Shown: one piece after another, positions 16,481-26,487 of the stretch
Layout of the letters: each line of letters begins with the position of its first letter
Numbering within the stretch: position 1 is the first letter of the stretch
Source: Salipiger pallidus
GTDB lineage: Bacteria; Pseudomonadota; Alphaproteobacteria; Rhodobacterales; Rhodobacteraceae
NCBI RefSeq assembly: GCF_014643635.1
Contig: NZ_BMJV01000005.1
Coordinates: forward strand, 248,274-312,273
Reading direction: 5' to 3'
Length of the DNA: 64,000 bases
Program-made: the position numbers and the translations under genes
Notes under the pieces: generated by a model
Database searches by the model: none
What the model saw: the letters and a program-made list of their open reading frames with translations, nothing else
What the model was told of the DNA's origin: nothing

Positions 16481-18774
16481 GTCTGCCCCTCTAATTCCGA
16501 AATCACTCTGGTCATGTGGGCCGGGCGTGCCGGCTCCAGCCCCAGGGGAAGGCGGACCACCGCCATCGCCCCGGCATTTGTGGCGCCCTCAAACAAGGGC
16601 GCGTCCTCGAGGGTCAGGCTGCCGCCGTGCTCCTCGATGATCTTCTTGACGATCGGCAGGCCGAGGCCGGTGCCTGAATCGCGGGTTGTCACGTAAGGTT
16701 CGAACAGCCGCGCCCGGTCCTCGGGAAGGCCGATGCCGTTGTCCATGATGCGGATCTCGGCGCGCCCGTCCTGTTCGGTGAGGGTCACGCGGATCTGTGG
16801 CACATGCCCCTCGGGGGCCCCTGCCTCACGCAGGCTCTCGATGGCCTCCCCGGCGTTCTTGATGAGGTTGGTCAGCGCCTGCCCGATCATTGTCGCGTCC
16901 AGCTCGGCGGGCAGCTCGTGGTCGGGCAGGTCGGCGGTGAACTGCACGTCAGGTTGCCCGTGCTCCTGCAACATTACAGCGCCGCGCAGCAGGGCCACGA
17001 CATCCTCGGCCCGGCGGTCGGGTTCGGGCATGCGTGCGAATTTGGAGAACTCATCGACGATGCGGCGCAGATCCTCGGTCTGGCGGACGATGACCTCTGT
17101 CATCTGGTCAAGCTTTTCCGCATCCGGCGCCTCGAGCTGGCGGCCGAATTTGCGCTTGATGCGCTCGGCCGAGAGGCGGATGGGCGTGAGCGGGTTCTTA
17201 ATCTCGTGGGCGATACGGCGGGCCACGTCGCCCCAGGCTGCCATGCGCTGCGCCGATACGAGGTCACTCACGTCGTCGAAGGCGATCACGTAGCCCTCGA
17301 GCGAGCCGTCGGAGCGGCGGCGCACGGACATGCGCACCAGCAGGTGTTCAAGCCGGCCATCGCGGCTGACCTTGACCTCTTCCTGCGCAGTTTCCTGCCC
17401 GGTATCGCGGATCTTTTCGAACAGAGCGCCGAACTCGGGGACCGCGACATTCACCGGCACCTCGGCCCGGCTTTCCTCCCACCCGAGCAGCTTTTCGCCC
17501 GAGCGGTTCACGAAGGTCACACGCCCGCTGTCATCAAGGCCAACCACCCCGGAAGTGACCGAGAACAGCACGCTGTCGAACAGCCGCTGGCGGCGTTCAA
17601 TCTGGCGGGTGTTTTCAAGCAGCGTCTCGCGCTGGCCTTTGAGCTGGCGGGTCATCTGGTTGAAGTAGCGGCCAAGCATGGAGATTTCGTCATCGCCCTC
17701 ATCCTCGATGACCTGCACGTCCAGATCCCCTGCCCCGACCCGCTGCGCCGCCCCCGCAAGGCGGCCCACCGGCCGCGCCAGTCGTTCGGCGAACCACAGG
17801 CCCAGCCAGATCGCCGCAAGAATCAGCAGCACCGCGAACCCGAGGTAGAGCAGAGCGAAATCAAAGAGCCGCCTGCCCCGTTCGCTTTCCTGCTGCTGGT
17901 AGAACTGCGCCGTGGCCTGGGTCTGGTCGAGCAGGTTCAGAAGGTTGCCGTCAACGTCCCTCGACACGTAGAGATAGCGGTCCGCGTAAGCCTCGAGAGG
18001 GACCAGTGCGCGCAGTTCGTGGTTGTCCCAGTCGGGCACGAGAACAAGGCCCTGATCATTCGCAAGCGCGATCTGGCCAAGGCTCGGCTGTTCGAAATTA
18101 AAGAGATACGACCGTTCCCCCCGGGCGCGGATCTCGCCGCCGCCGTCGATGATGTAGGCTTCACGCAGGCCGCGCTGGATCTGGCCCTGCCCCTGTCCCA
18201 GCACCTGACGCAGATCGCCGTCGTCGAAGGCAAAGTTCGCGCGGCGGGCTCCGTCGACGAAACGCGCGAGCGCCTCCACGTCCTCGGTCAGGCCGCGGCG
18301 CTGTTCGGCCTCGTAGGCCTGTGCCGCCTCCAGCGACGCGCCCACCACGTTCTGAACGCGGCTCGAAAACCACGTCTCGAGCCCGATGTTGATGGTCAGC
18401 ACGGCAAAGACGGCGACGGTGATGGTTGGCAGCAGCGCCATGAGAGCAAAGACGCCGGTCAGCCGAAGGTGCAGGCGGGAGCCTGCCGACTGCGCCCGGC
18501 GGTCCGAGATCATCCGCGCCACGCGCTGCAACACGAGGGTCGCCAGCACCATGACGTACACGAGGTCCGCGAGCAGAACGAAGCGCAGGCTCAGTTCCGT
18601 GCCACGTCCCACGTCCAGCGGGCCAAGTGCGATGAAGGTTGCGAAGGCCAGCACCGGCCCAAGCAGGACCAGCCCCAGCGTCGCAACGTTTTGCACCCGC
18701 CTTTGCCGCCTGAGGCGGCTCAGCCGTGCCCATGTCGTGCTTCGCACGCCGGATTTCCGTGCCCGGATGGCCAC
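16477..18774 (-). CDS. ntrY: Sensor histidine kinase NtrY
   Basis: A 765-residue membrane kinase. Helices occur at about 30-52, 64-86 and 105-132, then an extracytoplasmic region and another helix at about 305-329. A HAMP domain runs from about 330-385 and a PAS domain from about 395-505. The H-box is [19 protein letters not shown] with His523, and the ATPase domain contains NLIKNAGEAIESL and DNGIGLPEDRARLFEPY. The start is GTG at 18774 with GCGAGG seven bases before it. It is coupled to ntrX by a 4-base overlap and follows ntrC after about 110 bases. Confidence 0.95.
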   Translation of the reverse strand: MAIRARKSGVRSTTWARLSRLRRQRRVQNVATLGLVLLGPVLAFATFIALGPLDVGRGTELSLRFVLLADLVYVMVLATLVLQRVARMISDRRAQSAGSRLHLRLTGVFALMALLPTITVAVFAVLTINIGLETWFSSRVQNVVGASLEAAQAYEAEQRRGLTEDVEALARFVDGARRANFAFDDGDLRQVLGQGQGQIQRGLREAYIIDGGGEIRARGERSYLFNFEQPSLGQIALANDQGLVLVPDWDNHELRALVPLEAYADRYLYVSRDVDGNLLNLLDQTQATAQFYQQQESERGRRLFDFALLYLGFAVLLILAAIWLGLWFAERLARPVGRLAGAAQRVGAGDLDVQVIEDEGDDEISMLGRYFNQMTRQLKGQRETLLENTRQIERRQRLFDSVLFSVTSGVVGLDDSGRVTFVNRSGEKLLGWEESRAEVPVNVAVPEFGALFEKIRDTGQETAQEEVKVSRDGRLEHLLVRMSVRRRSDGSLEGYVIAFDDVSDLVSAQRMAAWGDVARRIAHEIKNPLTPIRLSAERIKRKFGRQLEAPDAEKLDQMTEVIVRQTEDLRRIVDEFSKFARMPEPDRRAEDVVALLRGAVMLQEHGQPDVQFTADLPDHELPAELDATMIGQALTNLIKNAGEAIESLREAGAPEGHVPQIRVTLTEQDGRAEIRIMDNGIGLPEDRARLFEPYVTTRDSGTGLGLPIVKKIIEEHGGSLTLEDAPLFEGATNAGAMAVVRLPLGLEPARPAHMTRVISELEGQT

Positions 18775-18886
18775 AGATGTACCTCGCCTTGATGTGCTGC
18801 CCGATGCAGCGTACCGCCATATACTGTGGCTTCTTCACCACCCTCGCCCGAAAACGAAGCAGTGCGGCCACATGCCTGTGACGGTT

Positions 18887-20260
18887 TTACATCAGTTTGC
18901 GTCGGCGTGTCACGCGAATATCGAGATCGGTAATCTTCTTGCGAAGCGTATTGCGGTTGATTCCCAAAAGATCGGCACATTTGGCCTGATTGCCGCCCGT
19001 CGCCTCGAGAGCGATCTCGATCAGGGGCGCTTCGACCTCCTTGAGGATGCGGGTATAAAGCCCCGGGGGCGGCAGGATGTTGCCGTGCAGGTCGAAATAG
19101 CGACGCAGGTGGCGGGCCACCGATGTGCCCAGTTTCTCGGCATCGCCGCCGCGCAGGACAGGCCCGGTTTCAGGCTGGTTGCCCAGAACCGCCTCGACCT
19201 CGGAACGCGAAATTTCCTCGGCCCGACTGGTCAGTGACAGACGCCGTACCGCATTCTCGAGCTGGCGGACGTTGCCCGGCCAGCTGTAGGCGCGAAAGAG
19301 CTCGGCGGCGTCCTTGCTGAGCCAGCGCTTGGGCGCGCCTTCGCGTTCGGCCCGGCCAAGGAAATGCTCGGTCAGCAGGGCGATGTCCTCGACCCGCTCG
19401 CGCAGGCTTGGGACGTTGATCGTAGCGCCCGACAGACGGTAGTAGAGATCCTGACGCATGGTGCCTTCCTCCATGGCCTGGCTCAGGTCGCCCTGGCTGG
19501 TGGCCATGAATCGGGGGCTGTGCTCGCCGGGGATGTCCATCATCCGGACCACGCGGGCCTGGATCTCGTCGGACATGTCGGTGATCTCGTCCACCAGAAG
19601 CGTGCCACCCTTGACCCGGGCCAGCACCTTCGACGGGCCTTCAAGATCCGACAGATCCGAGCCGGTGACCGTCACGAAAGGCAACTGGCGGCGGTCCGAG
19701 AAATCATGCACCGCGCGCGCGATCAGCGACTTGCCCGTGCCGCTCTCGCCCGAGATCAGCACGGGCAGGTCGGTGTTCATCACCCGCGCCACAAGGCGAT
19801 AGAGCGCCTGCATCGCTGGCGTCTTGCCCACCAGCGGCAGCTCATCGGGGCTATCGGCGCCGATGGTGCCCACGTCCTCACGCTTGGGGCTGCGGTTGCG
19901 GTTGTCGAGCGCCTTGGCCGTCCGCTTCATCAAGTCGGGCAGATCGAACGGCTTGGGCAGGTAATCGTAGGCCTCGGCCTCGGCGGCCTGAATGGCGGTC
20001 ATGATGGTGTTCTGCGCCGAGATCACGATCACCGGCAGGTCGGGCCGGTCCATGCGGATCTTGGGCAGCATCTCTAGCCCGTTGCCATCGGGCATGACCA
20101 CGTCCGAGATCACCACGTCGCCCTTGCCCTCGCCGACCCAGCGCATGAGCGTGGTGAGCGAGCTGGTGGCATGTACCTTGCACCCGGCGCGGGTCAGCGC
20201 CTGGGTCAGGACCGTTCGAATGGTGCGGTCGTCATCCGCGACAAGAACTGTACCGTCCAT
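18887..20260 (-). CDS. ntrC: Nitrogen regulator NtrC
   Basis: 457 residues. Receiver domain with Asp53 ([13 protein letters not shown]), AAA+ domain with Walker A GESGTGKS (171-178) and Walker [13 protein letters not shown], and a C-terminal Fis helix-turn-helix ending near [14 protein letters not shown]. It is the transcriptional output of the nitrogen-limitation cascade. As in Rhodobacter capsulatus NtrC (established), the GAFTGA motif between Walker A and B is missing: the sequence runs [20 protein letters not shown]. Activation of sigma70 rather than sigma54 polymerase is therefore expected. The ATG shares one base with the ntrB stop. Confidence 0.96.
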   Translation of the reverse strand: MDGTVLVADDDRTIRTVLTQALTRAGCKVHATSSLTTLMRWVGEGKGDVVISDVVMPDGNGLEMLPKIRMDRPDLPVIVISAQNTIMTAIQAAEAEAYDYLPKPFDLPDLMKRTAKALDNRNRSPKREDVGTIGADSPDELPLVGKTPAMQALYRLVARVMNTDLPVLISGESGTGKSLIARAVHDFSDRRQLPFVTVTGSDLSDLEGPSKVLARVKGGTLLVDEITDMSDEIQARVVRMMDIPGEHSPRFMATSQGDLSQAMEEGTMRQDLYYRLSGATINVPSLRERVEDIALLTEHFLGRAEREGAPKRWLSKDAAELFRAYSWPGNVRQLENAVRRLSLTSRAEEISRSEVEAVLGNQPETGPVLRGGDAEKLGTSVARHLRRYFDLHGNILPPPGLYTRILKEVEAPLIEIALEATGGNQAKCADLLGINRNTLRKKITDLDIRVTRRRKLM

Positions 20261-21345
20261 CAGCTGTTCTCCTCTGTCTCGCGCGGGGCGCGGGGTAGTG
20301 AAATGCGGAAGACCGTGCGGCCGGGGACGGATTCCACCGAAATCCAGCCGTCATGGTCGGAAATGATCTTGGACACGAGCGCAAGGCCAAGCCCCGTACC
20401 GTTTTCGCGGCCCGACACGAAGGGGTCGAAGATGTCGCCCCGGATGTCGTCCGGCAGGCCGGGACCATCGTCGATGACCTCGATCTGAAGCGGCAGCTTT
20501 TGGGTGCTGCCATCAACACGGCGCATGCGGAAACTGTGCTCGAAGAAACTGCGGATGCGGATGGTGCCGCCCGCCTTGGAATCCGCCGCCTGTGCCGCGT
20601 TCTTCAGCAGGTTCAGGATCACCTGAAGCAGCTGGTCCGCATCACCGTAAGTGGGAGGCAGCGAGGGATCGAAATCCTCGATGAACTTCATGTGCGCCCC
20701 CGCCCCCAGCTGGGTCGAGCGGCGCGCTCGGTCGAGCACGTCGTGGATATTCACCGGCCGTTTCTCGGGAGCCGATAGGTTGCCGAACTGCTCCACCTGC
20801 TCGAGCAGTTTCACGATGCGTCGGCTTTCGGCGACGATCAGGTCGGTCAGCTCGAGATCTTCCTTGCTGAGGTTCATGCTCAGAAGTTGCGCCGCACCGG
20901 TGATCCCGGCAAGCGGGTTCTTGATCTCGTGGGCCAGCATCTCGGCCATGCCGATGGCGGACTTGGCGGCGGATTTCACGCTGTGGCTCTGGGTCAGGCG
21001 CCCCGCCAGCTCGCGCGGGGAAATCAGCATGATGAACCAGCCCGGGAAGTTCTGCACCGGCGCAAGCTGCAGGTTGCACACCAGCGGTGCCCGGCTTCCG
21101 GTGCCTACATCCACGTCGTTGACGAACAGCGGCGTGCCGTTGGCCCGCGCCCGCGCAAGACTTTCCTCGAGCGGCGCGTCCACCGCGAGGCGGTCCCAGA
21201 TCGGCTGACCGATGAGCCACTTGGCCGAGTTGTTCATGAAGCCCTCGGCGGCAGGGTTCATGTCGGCAATGCGTTCCTCGGCATCCAAAAGCACCGCCGG
21301 AACCGGCAGCGACGACCATAGCTGCAGCTGAAGTTCACCGTTCAT
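20260..21345 (-). CDS. ntrB: Nitrogen sensor kinase/phosphatase NtrB
   Basis: 361 residues, soluble. A PAS-like N-terminal domain (from about 8 to 110) precedes the H-box [20 protein letters not shown] with His139. The ATP-binding part contains [15 protein letters not shown] and [11 protein letters not shown], with [14 protein letters not shown] as the G2 box. NtrB phosphorylates or dephosphorylates NtrC according to the PII signal. It overlaps dusB by four bases upstream and ntrC by one base downstream, the classic nifR3-ntrB-ntrC operon order. Confidence 0.96.
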   Translation of the reverse strand: MNGELQLQLWSSLPVPAVLLDAEERIADMNPAAEGFMNNSAKWLIGQPIWDRLAVDAPLEESLARARANGTPLFVNDVDVGTGSRAPLVCNLQLAPVQNFPGWFIMLISPRELAGRLTQSHSVKSAAKSAIGMAEMLAHEIKNPLAGITGAAQLLSMNLSKEDLELTDLIVAESRRIVKLLEQVEQFGNLSAPEKRPVNIHDVLDRARRSTQLGAGAHMKFIEDFDPSLPPTYGDADQLLQVILNLLKNAAQAADSKAGGTIRIRSFFEHSFRMRRVDGSTQKLPLQIEVIDDGPGLPDDIRGDIFDPFVSGRENGTGLGLALVSKIISDHDGWISVESVPGRTVFRISLPRAPRETEENS

Positions 21346-22325
21346 GCGGCCACCTCCAGCGCATCCTCGAGGGCGGGTGTCAGCAAGCCCATGACCTCGC
21401 CCGGGGTGCGGGCGGTCAGGACCGCGCGGCGCATGGACTGCGTGGTGCCGGCGGCATCCATGTACCAGCCAAGGTGCTTGCGGGCGCAGCGCAGCCCGAG
21501 GTCTTCGCCGTAGAAACGGATCATGTCTTGGTAGTGCTCTTTCACGATATCGGTAAGCTCGGCACCCTGCGGCACCTGAGGCGCAGGCGCGCCGTAAAGG
21601 GCGTGGGCGATCTCGGCGAGGCGCCAGGGCGCGCCCTGCGCCCCACGGCCCACCATGACCCCGGCCGCCCCCGACAGGCGCAGCGCCTCGCGGGCGCTGG
21701 CGGCATCGACCACGTCGCCATTGGCGATGACGGGCACCGCGACGGCCTCGACCACCTCGCGGATGGCGGCCCAGTCGGCGTCGCCCTTGTAGAACTGGCA
21801 GCGGGTGCGGCCATGAATGACGATCATCTGCACACCGGCAGCCTCGGCCCGGCGGGCGATATGAGGCGCGTTAAGGCAGGCATCGTCCCAGCCCAGCCGG
21901 GTCTTGAGCGTCACCGGCACGTCCACCGCCTCCACCACCGCCTCGATCAGGCGCAGGGCATGGTCCGGCTCGCGCATCAGCGCCGAGCCCGAGTAGCCGC
22001 CCGTCACCTTCTTGGCGGGGCAGCCCATGTTGATGTCGATGACCCGGGCCCCCATGTCCGCCACCATGCGGGCAGCTTCGGCCATGGGTTCGGGCGCACG
22101 GCCCGCGATCTGGACCGAGGTGTTCTCGACCCCTGCCCCCAACTCGGCCTTTTCGCGGGTGCCGGGGCGCGCGGTGAGAAATTCGCCACTGGCGATCATC
22201 TCGGACACCACGAGCCCCGCGCCCCAGCGCGACACGAGGCTGCGGAATGGCAGATCCGTGATGCCCGCAAGCGGTGCAAGAAACACCGGCGGTGATATCG
22301 ACATGTCGCCCAGCGTCAGGATCAA
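21342..22325 (-). CDS. dusB: tRNA-dihydrouridine synthase (DusB/NifR3)
   Basis: A 327-residue FMN-dependent TIM-barrel enzyme that reduces uridines in tRNA D-loops. Signatures are PPVFLAPLAGITDLPFRSLV, DINMGCPAKKVTGGYSGSAL with the catalytic Cys, and MIVIHGRTRCQFYKGDADW. The start is TTG at 22325, chosen because AAGGAA sits eight bases before it and because homologues carry the LTLGDMSI leader segment. The ATG at 22304 is the alternative. In Rhodobacter this gene heads the ntrBC operon and was named nifR3. Confidence 0.94.
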   Translation of the reverse strand: MILTLGDMSISPPVFLAPLAGITDLPFRSLVSRWGAGLVVSEMIASGEFLTARPGTREKAELGAGVENTSVQIAGRAPEPMAEAARMVADMGARVIDINMGCPAKKVTGGYSGSALMREPDHALRLIEAVVEAVDVPVTLKTRLGWDDACLNAPHIARRAEAAGVQMIVIHGRTRCQFYKGDADWAAIREVVEAVAVPVIANGDVVDAASAREALRLSGAAGVMVGRGAQGAPWRLAEIAHALYGAPAPQVPQGAELTDIVKEHYQDMIRFYGEDLGLRCARKHLGWYMDAAGTTQSMRRAVLTARTPGEVMGLLTPALEDALEVAA

Positions 22326-22503
22326 GCGCCTATTCCTTGTGCAGATGCATGGGACTTAACCTCTCCCTCCGAAACGTTCAATTGTTGGCGCAAGCGACAG
22401 CGCGAAGATTTGCCCGGCTGCTTAATTTTTGATCGCGCGGGCGGGATACGTTGCGCCGCACCGGAGCAGCCCCTAGAGAAGGCACCGAAAGGAGCCACGG
22501 CCC

Positions 22504-23181
22504 ATGAAAATCGCCAGCATCATCGTTGCCGCAGGCCGTGGCACCCGCGCCGGGGGCGGAATGCCCAAGCAATGGCGCGAGGTGGCGGGCAAGCCGGTTG
22601 CGCGCTGGACGCTGGACAGCTTTGCCCCTTATGGCCCGGTTCTGGTCATCCATCCCCACGACGAGGACGCCGCCCGCGCCGCCTGCGGCAACCTTGCGCC
22701 GCCACTGGTGCACGGCGCACCGACACGCTGCGGATCGGTGCGCGCGGGGCTCGAGGCTCTGGCGGGCGATCCGCCCGATATCGTGCTGATCCATGACGTG
22801 GCGCGCTGCTGCACGCCGCGCCACGTGATCGACGCGGTGGTGGCCGCCCTTCTCACCCATGACGCCGCCGCCCCCGCGCTGCCGGTGACCGATGCACTCT
22901 GGACCGGGGCATCGGGCATGGTGACCGGGGTGCAGGACCGCAGCGGGCTCTACCGGGCGCAGACGCCGCAGGGCTTTCGCTTCGACGCGATCCTTGCCGC
23001 CCACCGCGCCTTCGACGGGGATGCCGCCGATGACGTTGCGGTGGCGCGGGCGGCCGGGCTCGACGTGGCGATCGTTCCGGGGCACGAGGACAATTTCAAG
23101 ATCACCGGCCCGGACGATTTCGCCCGCGCCAGCATGAGCAGGGAAAGACAAGATGGACATCCGGCTGGGCAACGGCTTTGA
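22504..23181 (+). CDS. ispD: 2-C-methyl-D-erythritol 4-phosphate cytidylyltransferase IspD
   Basis: 225 residues. The nucleotide-binding loop is [18 protein letters not shown], with [10 protein letters not shown] and [14 protein letters not shown] further on. It catalyses CTP-dependent activation of methylerythritol phosphate in the non-mevalonate isoprenoid pathway. AAGGAG lies nine bases before the ATG. The last 29 bases overlap the start of ispF in another frame. Many alphaproteobacteria encode a fused IspDF protein; here the two are separate. The C-terminal residues after [10 protein letters not shown] are encoded in the overlap and look non-homologous. Confidence 0.95.
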   Translation: MKIASIIVAAGRGTRAGGGMPKQWREVAGKPVARWTLDSFAPYGPVLVIHPHDEDAARAACGNLAPPLVHGAPTRCGSVRAGLEALAGDPPDIVLIHDVARCCTPRHVIDAVVAALLTHDAAAPALPVTDALWTGASGMVTGVQDRSGLYRAQTPQGFRFDAILAAHRAFDGDAADDVAVARAAGLDVAIVPGHEDNFKITGPDDFARASMSRERQDGHPAGQRL

Positions 23182-23632
23182 CGTGCATGCCTTCGAGGAA
23201 GGCGACCATGTGATCCTGTGCGGCATCGAGGTGCCGCATGACCGCAAGCTCAAGGGCCATTCCGATGCGGACGTGGCCATGCACGCGGTGACCGATGCTT
23301 TGTATGGCGCCATGGCGCAGGGCGACATCGGCCGCCATTTCCCTCCGTCCGATCCCCAGTGGAAGGGCGCCGCATCGGAAATCTTCCTCCGCCATGCGGT
23401 GGACCTGGCCTCAGAGCTGGGGTTTTCGGTCTCCAATATCGACGTCACCATCATCTGCGAGCGCCCGAAGATCGGCCCGCATGCCGCTGACATGATGACG
23501 AAAATGTCCGAACTCATGGGGCTGGAGTTGTCCCGTGTGTCGGTCAAGGCGACCACCTCGGAACGGCTGGGTTTTACCGGCCGCGAGGAAGGCATTGCCG
23601 CCATTGCAACAGCCACGCTGGTGAAACCATGA
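23153..23632 (+). CDS. ispF: 2-C-methyl-D-erythritol 2,4-cyclodiphosphate synthase IspF
   Basis: 159 residues, full length. The zinc site is in [13 protein letters not shown] and in [18 protein letters not shown], and the C-terminus has [17 protein letters not shown]. It cyclises the CDP-ME2P intermediate to MEcPP. It begins inside the ispD 3' end (29-base overlap) and ends overlapping pgpA by four bases, so ispD-ispF-pgpA form one operon. Confidence 0.97.
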   Translation: MDIRLGNGFDVHAFEEGDHVILCGIEVPHDRKLKGHSDADVAMHAVTDALYGAMAQGDIGRHFPPSDPQWKGAASEIFLRHAVDLASELGFSVSNIDVTIICERPKIGPHAADMMTKMSELMGLELSRVSVKATTSERLGFTGREEGIAAIATATLVKP

Positions 23633-24114
23633 AACTCATCGCTTCCTTCTTCTACATCGGCTTCCTGAAGCCCGCCCCCGGCACGTGGGGCTCACTTGCC
23701 GCGCTGCCGGTGGCCTACGCGATCATCCTGCTGGGCGGCTTCCCGCTGCTGCTGGCAGCGACGGTGCTGGCCTTCGTTCTGGGCCTCATGGCCACCCGGA
23801 AGATGACCGAAACCGGCCCGGACCACGATCCGTCATGGATCGTCATAGACGAGGTCGTCGGCCAGTGGATCGCACTGTTTCCAGTGGCTTACGGCGCGAT
23901 GATGATGTCGGTAGAGCCGCTCGCACTCTACCCTGGCTGGATCTCGGGCTTTGTGCTGTTCCGGCTGTTCGACATCTGGAAGCCGTGGCTCGTGGGCAAA
24001 GCGGATGCGCGCGGGGATGCCATGGGCGTGATGCTCGATGACGTGATTGCGGGCGTCTTTGCCGCGCTGGTCAGCATCGCGCTTGCCGCGCTTTTCCACC
24101 TCGTGCTGATGTGA
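23629..24114 (+). CDS. pgpA: Phosphatidylglycerophosphatase A
   Basis: 161 residues with three to four transmembrane segments. PgpA motifs are [11 protein letters not shown] and [14 protein letters not shown], with [11 protein letters not shown] near the C-terminus. It dephosphorylates phosphatidylglycerol phosphate in the inner membrane, giving phosphatidylglycerol. The ATGA start overlaps the ispF stop. Confidence 0.94.
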   Translation: MKLIASFFYIGFLKPAPGTWGSLAALPVAYAIILLGGFPLLLAATVLAFVLGLMATRKMTETGPDHDPSWIVIDEVVGQWIALFPVAYGAMMMSVEPLALYPGWISGFVLFRLFDIWKPWLVGKADARGDAMGVMLDDVIAGVFAALVSIALAALFHLVLM

Positions 24115-24118
24115 TGGC

Positions 24119-24592
24119 ATGACCCAGGATCTCGCCCTCCGCATTCTCGAGCTGGCCCGTGATGCCGGCAAGACCCTGACCACCGCCGAAAGCTGCACCG
24201 GCGGCATGGTGTCCGCGGCGATCACTGACATTGCCGGGTCTTCCGAGATCTTCGCGCGTGGCCACATCACCTATTCCAACACCGCCAAACAGGAGATGCT
24301 AGGCGTCACGGCGGCCTCGCTCGACGCTCATGGCGCGGTGTCCGAAGAGGTTGCGAAGGAGATGGCCGAGGGTGCCCGCGCGGCGGCCGGGGCCGACATC
24401 GCGGTGGCAATCACGGGCATTGCCGGACCGGGAGGATCCGAGTTCAAGCCGGAAGGCCGGGTCTGTTTTGGGCTGGCAACGAAGGACGGCACCCAATACG
24501 AGACCGTCGAGTTCGGCGCACGGGGACGCGCCGAAGTGCGCATGGCGGCCACCCGCCATGCGCTTGACCTGATCGTCAGGGCATTGTCCTGA
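24119..24592 (+). CDS. CinA C-terminal-domain amidohydrolase (PncC type)
   Basis: A 157-residue stand-alone CinA-C domain: TTAESCTGGMVSAAITDIAGSS near the N-terminus and AVAITGIAGPGGSEF in the middle. Such proteins deamidate nicotinamide mononucleotide, recycling pyridine nucleotides. The N-terminal MoCF-like half of full CinA is absent, which is normal for the PncC form. It starts four bases after pgpA and ends five bases from the convergent gene at 24598. Confidence 0.92.
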   Translation: MTQDLALRILELARDAGKTLTTAESCTGGMVSAAITDIAGSSEIFARGHITYSNTAKQEMLGVTAASLDAHGAVSEEVAKEMAEGARAAAGADIAVAITGIAGPGGSEFKPEGRVCFGLATKDGTQYETVEFGARGRAEVRMAATRHALDLIVRALS

Positions 24593-24597
24593 CCGGG

Positions 24598-25134
24598 TCA
24601 GATGCTCGCGGTGTATCCGCCGACACGCTGCCTGGCCGGTCCATCGCTCTGCGCTGACATGTAGGCATCGCGTGCGCGCATCGGCGCACCTGCCGACTGA
24701 TCGACCGGCTCCGCCGCGCTTTCCCGTTCCTCCAGTTGCAGGGACGTGACCTCGGGCTGCGTCTCCAGCGCCTCGATGAGGGCGCGGACCCGCTGCGCCG
24801 TCTGGGTGGCGATGGCCTGCGCCCGGGCGTCTGCCGGGTCCGGAGCAGCCTCAAGGCGCTGGGGCGACGGACGGGTGGCGGTCAGCTCGGGTTCGGCATT
24901 GGCCGCCGGCGGCGGCGTCACCCTGGTCACTTGTGCGGAAGCCTGCGTGCGGGACGGGGCGGTGCTGGACGGGGCGGTGTTAGTGGGCTCGGCGGTAGCG
25001 GCAGGCTGAGTCTGCTGCGCAGACTCCTCTTTCGGCGCGTTCCCGGAATCATTGGCTGCGGGTTTGGACGGGCGGGCCGCCCACGAGGAACCGGACGAGG
25101 AATGACCAAAACCGATGGAGGACAAAAACGACAA
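24598..25134 (-). CDS. Hypothetical protein, low-complexity Ala/Pro/Thr-rich
   Basis: 178 residues, not recognised. The first two thirds are Ser/Ala/Pro/Thr/Gln-rich and probably disordered. A short helical block (ADARAQAIATQTAQRVRALI, then EALETQPEV) is followed by a C-terminal tail ending RQRVGGYTASI. There is no signal peptide or membrane helix. The start is TTG at 25134, supported by AAAGGA seven bases upstream. Codon use matches the neighbours, which supports it being real. It is convergent with the CinA gene. No function is assigned. Confidence 0.65.
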   Translation of the reverse strand: MSFLSSIGFGHSSSGSSWAARPSKPAANDSGNAPKEESAQQTQPAATAEPTNTAPSSTAPSRTQASAQVTRVTPPPAANAEPELTATRPSPQRLEAAPDPADARAQAIATQTAQRVRALIEALETQPEVTSLQLEERESAAEPVDQSAGAPMRARDAYMSAQSDGPARQRVGGYTASI

Positions 25135-25932
25135 GGCAGCATCCTTTTACAAAAAGCCCAACGATGCATAAGGGGACACCTCCCGCACCGCAGAAGCAGA
25201 TACGAGGGGAGGATCCAGCCTGACGCATGCGTTGGCGGTGTTATCGAACGAGGCTGTAAATGGTTAACAATAAAGGCCGGATTGCGACGGTTGAGCGGCA
25301 GGACAACGCCCATTTGCATCCGCAGCGAAACGCTTTGGTGCCAAAATCGGGACGACCGCCTCAGGGACGAAGCACGGCCCCCGCCGCCTGGCCTCAGGGC
25401 GCCCGGTGAAGCAGGCTGTCATTCCCGATGCGCCCTGGAGCGATGGCTATCCCCCCCCTCGTGGGCGGCAGCAGCCAGGTGCGCCATTCCGTGCAGGCTC
25501 TCGGCGTCACATTGCCGTTCGTTGCCCACGGTCAGCCCAGTGACCGCCGTTCCGGCTACCTGCACGGCAGAGCTACGCACCGGAGCATAGCCCGAAAGCT
25601 GATCTGCCGTGGTGGGCGTGGCGTGGGGGCTGCGCCGGACAACCGTTCGCCCTTCCCCGCTCCTGCCGACGCGGCATCCATGTCGGCAAGGCGAGGCCGG
25701 GCCGCTTTCCTGAACAGGCTTCAAGTCGAACCTGATCAAGTTGGGCGCGCACGGCTGGCCAGCTACCGGGTTCGACGGCCAAGAGTTGACCTCGGGAACG
25801 AAAAACTTTTGCCCTGCAAGGCTGGCCAAGTCCATGGGTCTGCTTTTCACGAGTAACCAATCGAACGATCGCAAAATTTGATGAAAAGGCAGCAAACCAC
25901 CCCCGGTCGCCGGGGGTGATTAACCGCCCCTC
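25135..25932. other. Gene-poor stretch, about 800 bases
   Basis: I find no convincing gene. The longest minus-strand frame (25419-25895) has mixed codon use and no recognisable domain; the alternatives look like shadows. A tetranucleotide like the tRNA T-loop (GGTTCGA) occurs near 25768, but no tRNA cloverleaf or tmRNA could be built around it. The left edge (25250-25290) is noticeably A+T-richer than its surroundings and may hold the promoter of the minus-strand gene at 24598. Confidence 0.4.
25898..25918 (-). terminator. Hairpin after the coq10-like gene
   Basis: A 9-bp perfect stem CACCCCCGG / CCGGGGGTG with a three-base loop lies 15 bases beyond the coq10-like stop on the minus strand. 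The following minus-strand sequence has only a weak T-rich patch, so termination is plausible but not certain. Confidence 0.55.
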
Positions 25933-26382
25933 TCAGCCGCGCCCGTAAAGTTCGGCCGCACGGCGTTCAAAGGCGCGCACGATGCGCTGCATGGCCTCGT
26001 AGAAGAACATCCCCGCAGCGCCCTGCAGGATGCGGTTCTTGAACTCGAAATCCACGTAGAAATGCACATCGCACCCGCCGTCCTTGTCCTCGAACTGCCA
26101 TTTCGAGATCATGTGGCGGAACGGCCCGTCGAGGTATTCGGTGTCGATGCGCTTTTCGTCGGGCCAGAGAGTCACCCGGCTGCCGAACCGCTCACGGAAG
26201 ACCTTGAAACTGATGACGAGGTCCGCAAGCATCACCTGGTGGTCGCCCTTGTCCTCGGTGGAGCGGATGCGCGCCGCAGCGGTCCATGGCAGGAACTCCG
26301 GGTAGGAGCCGACATCGGCCACGAGGTCATACATCTGCTGGGCAGAATACGGCAGGTGCTTGGTCTCGGAATGGGTCGGCAT
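25933..26382 (-). CDS. Coenzyme Q-binding protein, Coq10/RatA START family
   Basis: A 149-residue START-fold protein beginning [20 protein letters not shown], with [11 protein letters not shown] and [16 protein letters not shown] as family signatures. In mitochondria Coq10 binds ubiquinone and supports respiration; bacterial members are often annotated RatA but are more likely quinone chaperones. The start is the ATG at 26382; the longer frame upstream runs through the divergent hpt promoter region. Length matches the family. Confidence 0.9.
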   Translation of the reverse strand: MPTHSETKHLPYSAQQMYDLVADVGSYPEFLPWTAAARIRSTEDKGDHQVMLADLVISFKVFRERFGSRVTLWPDEKRIDTEYLDGPFRHMISKWQFEDKDGGCDVHFYVDFEFKNRILQGAAGMFFYEAMQRIVRAFERRAAELYGRG

Positions 26383-26487
26383 GCGCTGGGTCTGTGTCCG
26401 GTTTCTTGCGTGACAATTGGGGGATATTTCATATGGTGCGCCGTGGTTTGCAAGTGGAATGCCACGGGAAATGCTGAGAGGAATGCC

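Noticed and set aside
25720-25800. GGTTCGACGG resembling a tmRNA or tRNA T/D-loop segment
   Set aside because: No acceptor stem, CCA end or proteolysis-tag frame of the ANDN...LAA type could be found on either strand in the flanking sequence.
25419-25895. Minus-strand open frame of 158 codons
   Set aside because: Mixed codon use, no domain or ribosome-binding site, and competing frames of similar length; not enough to call a gene.
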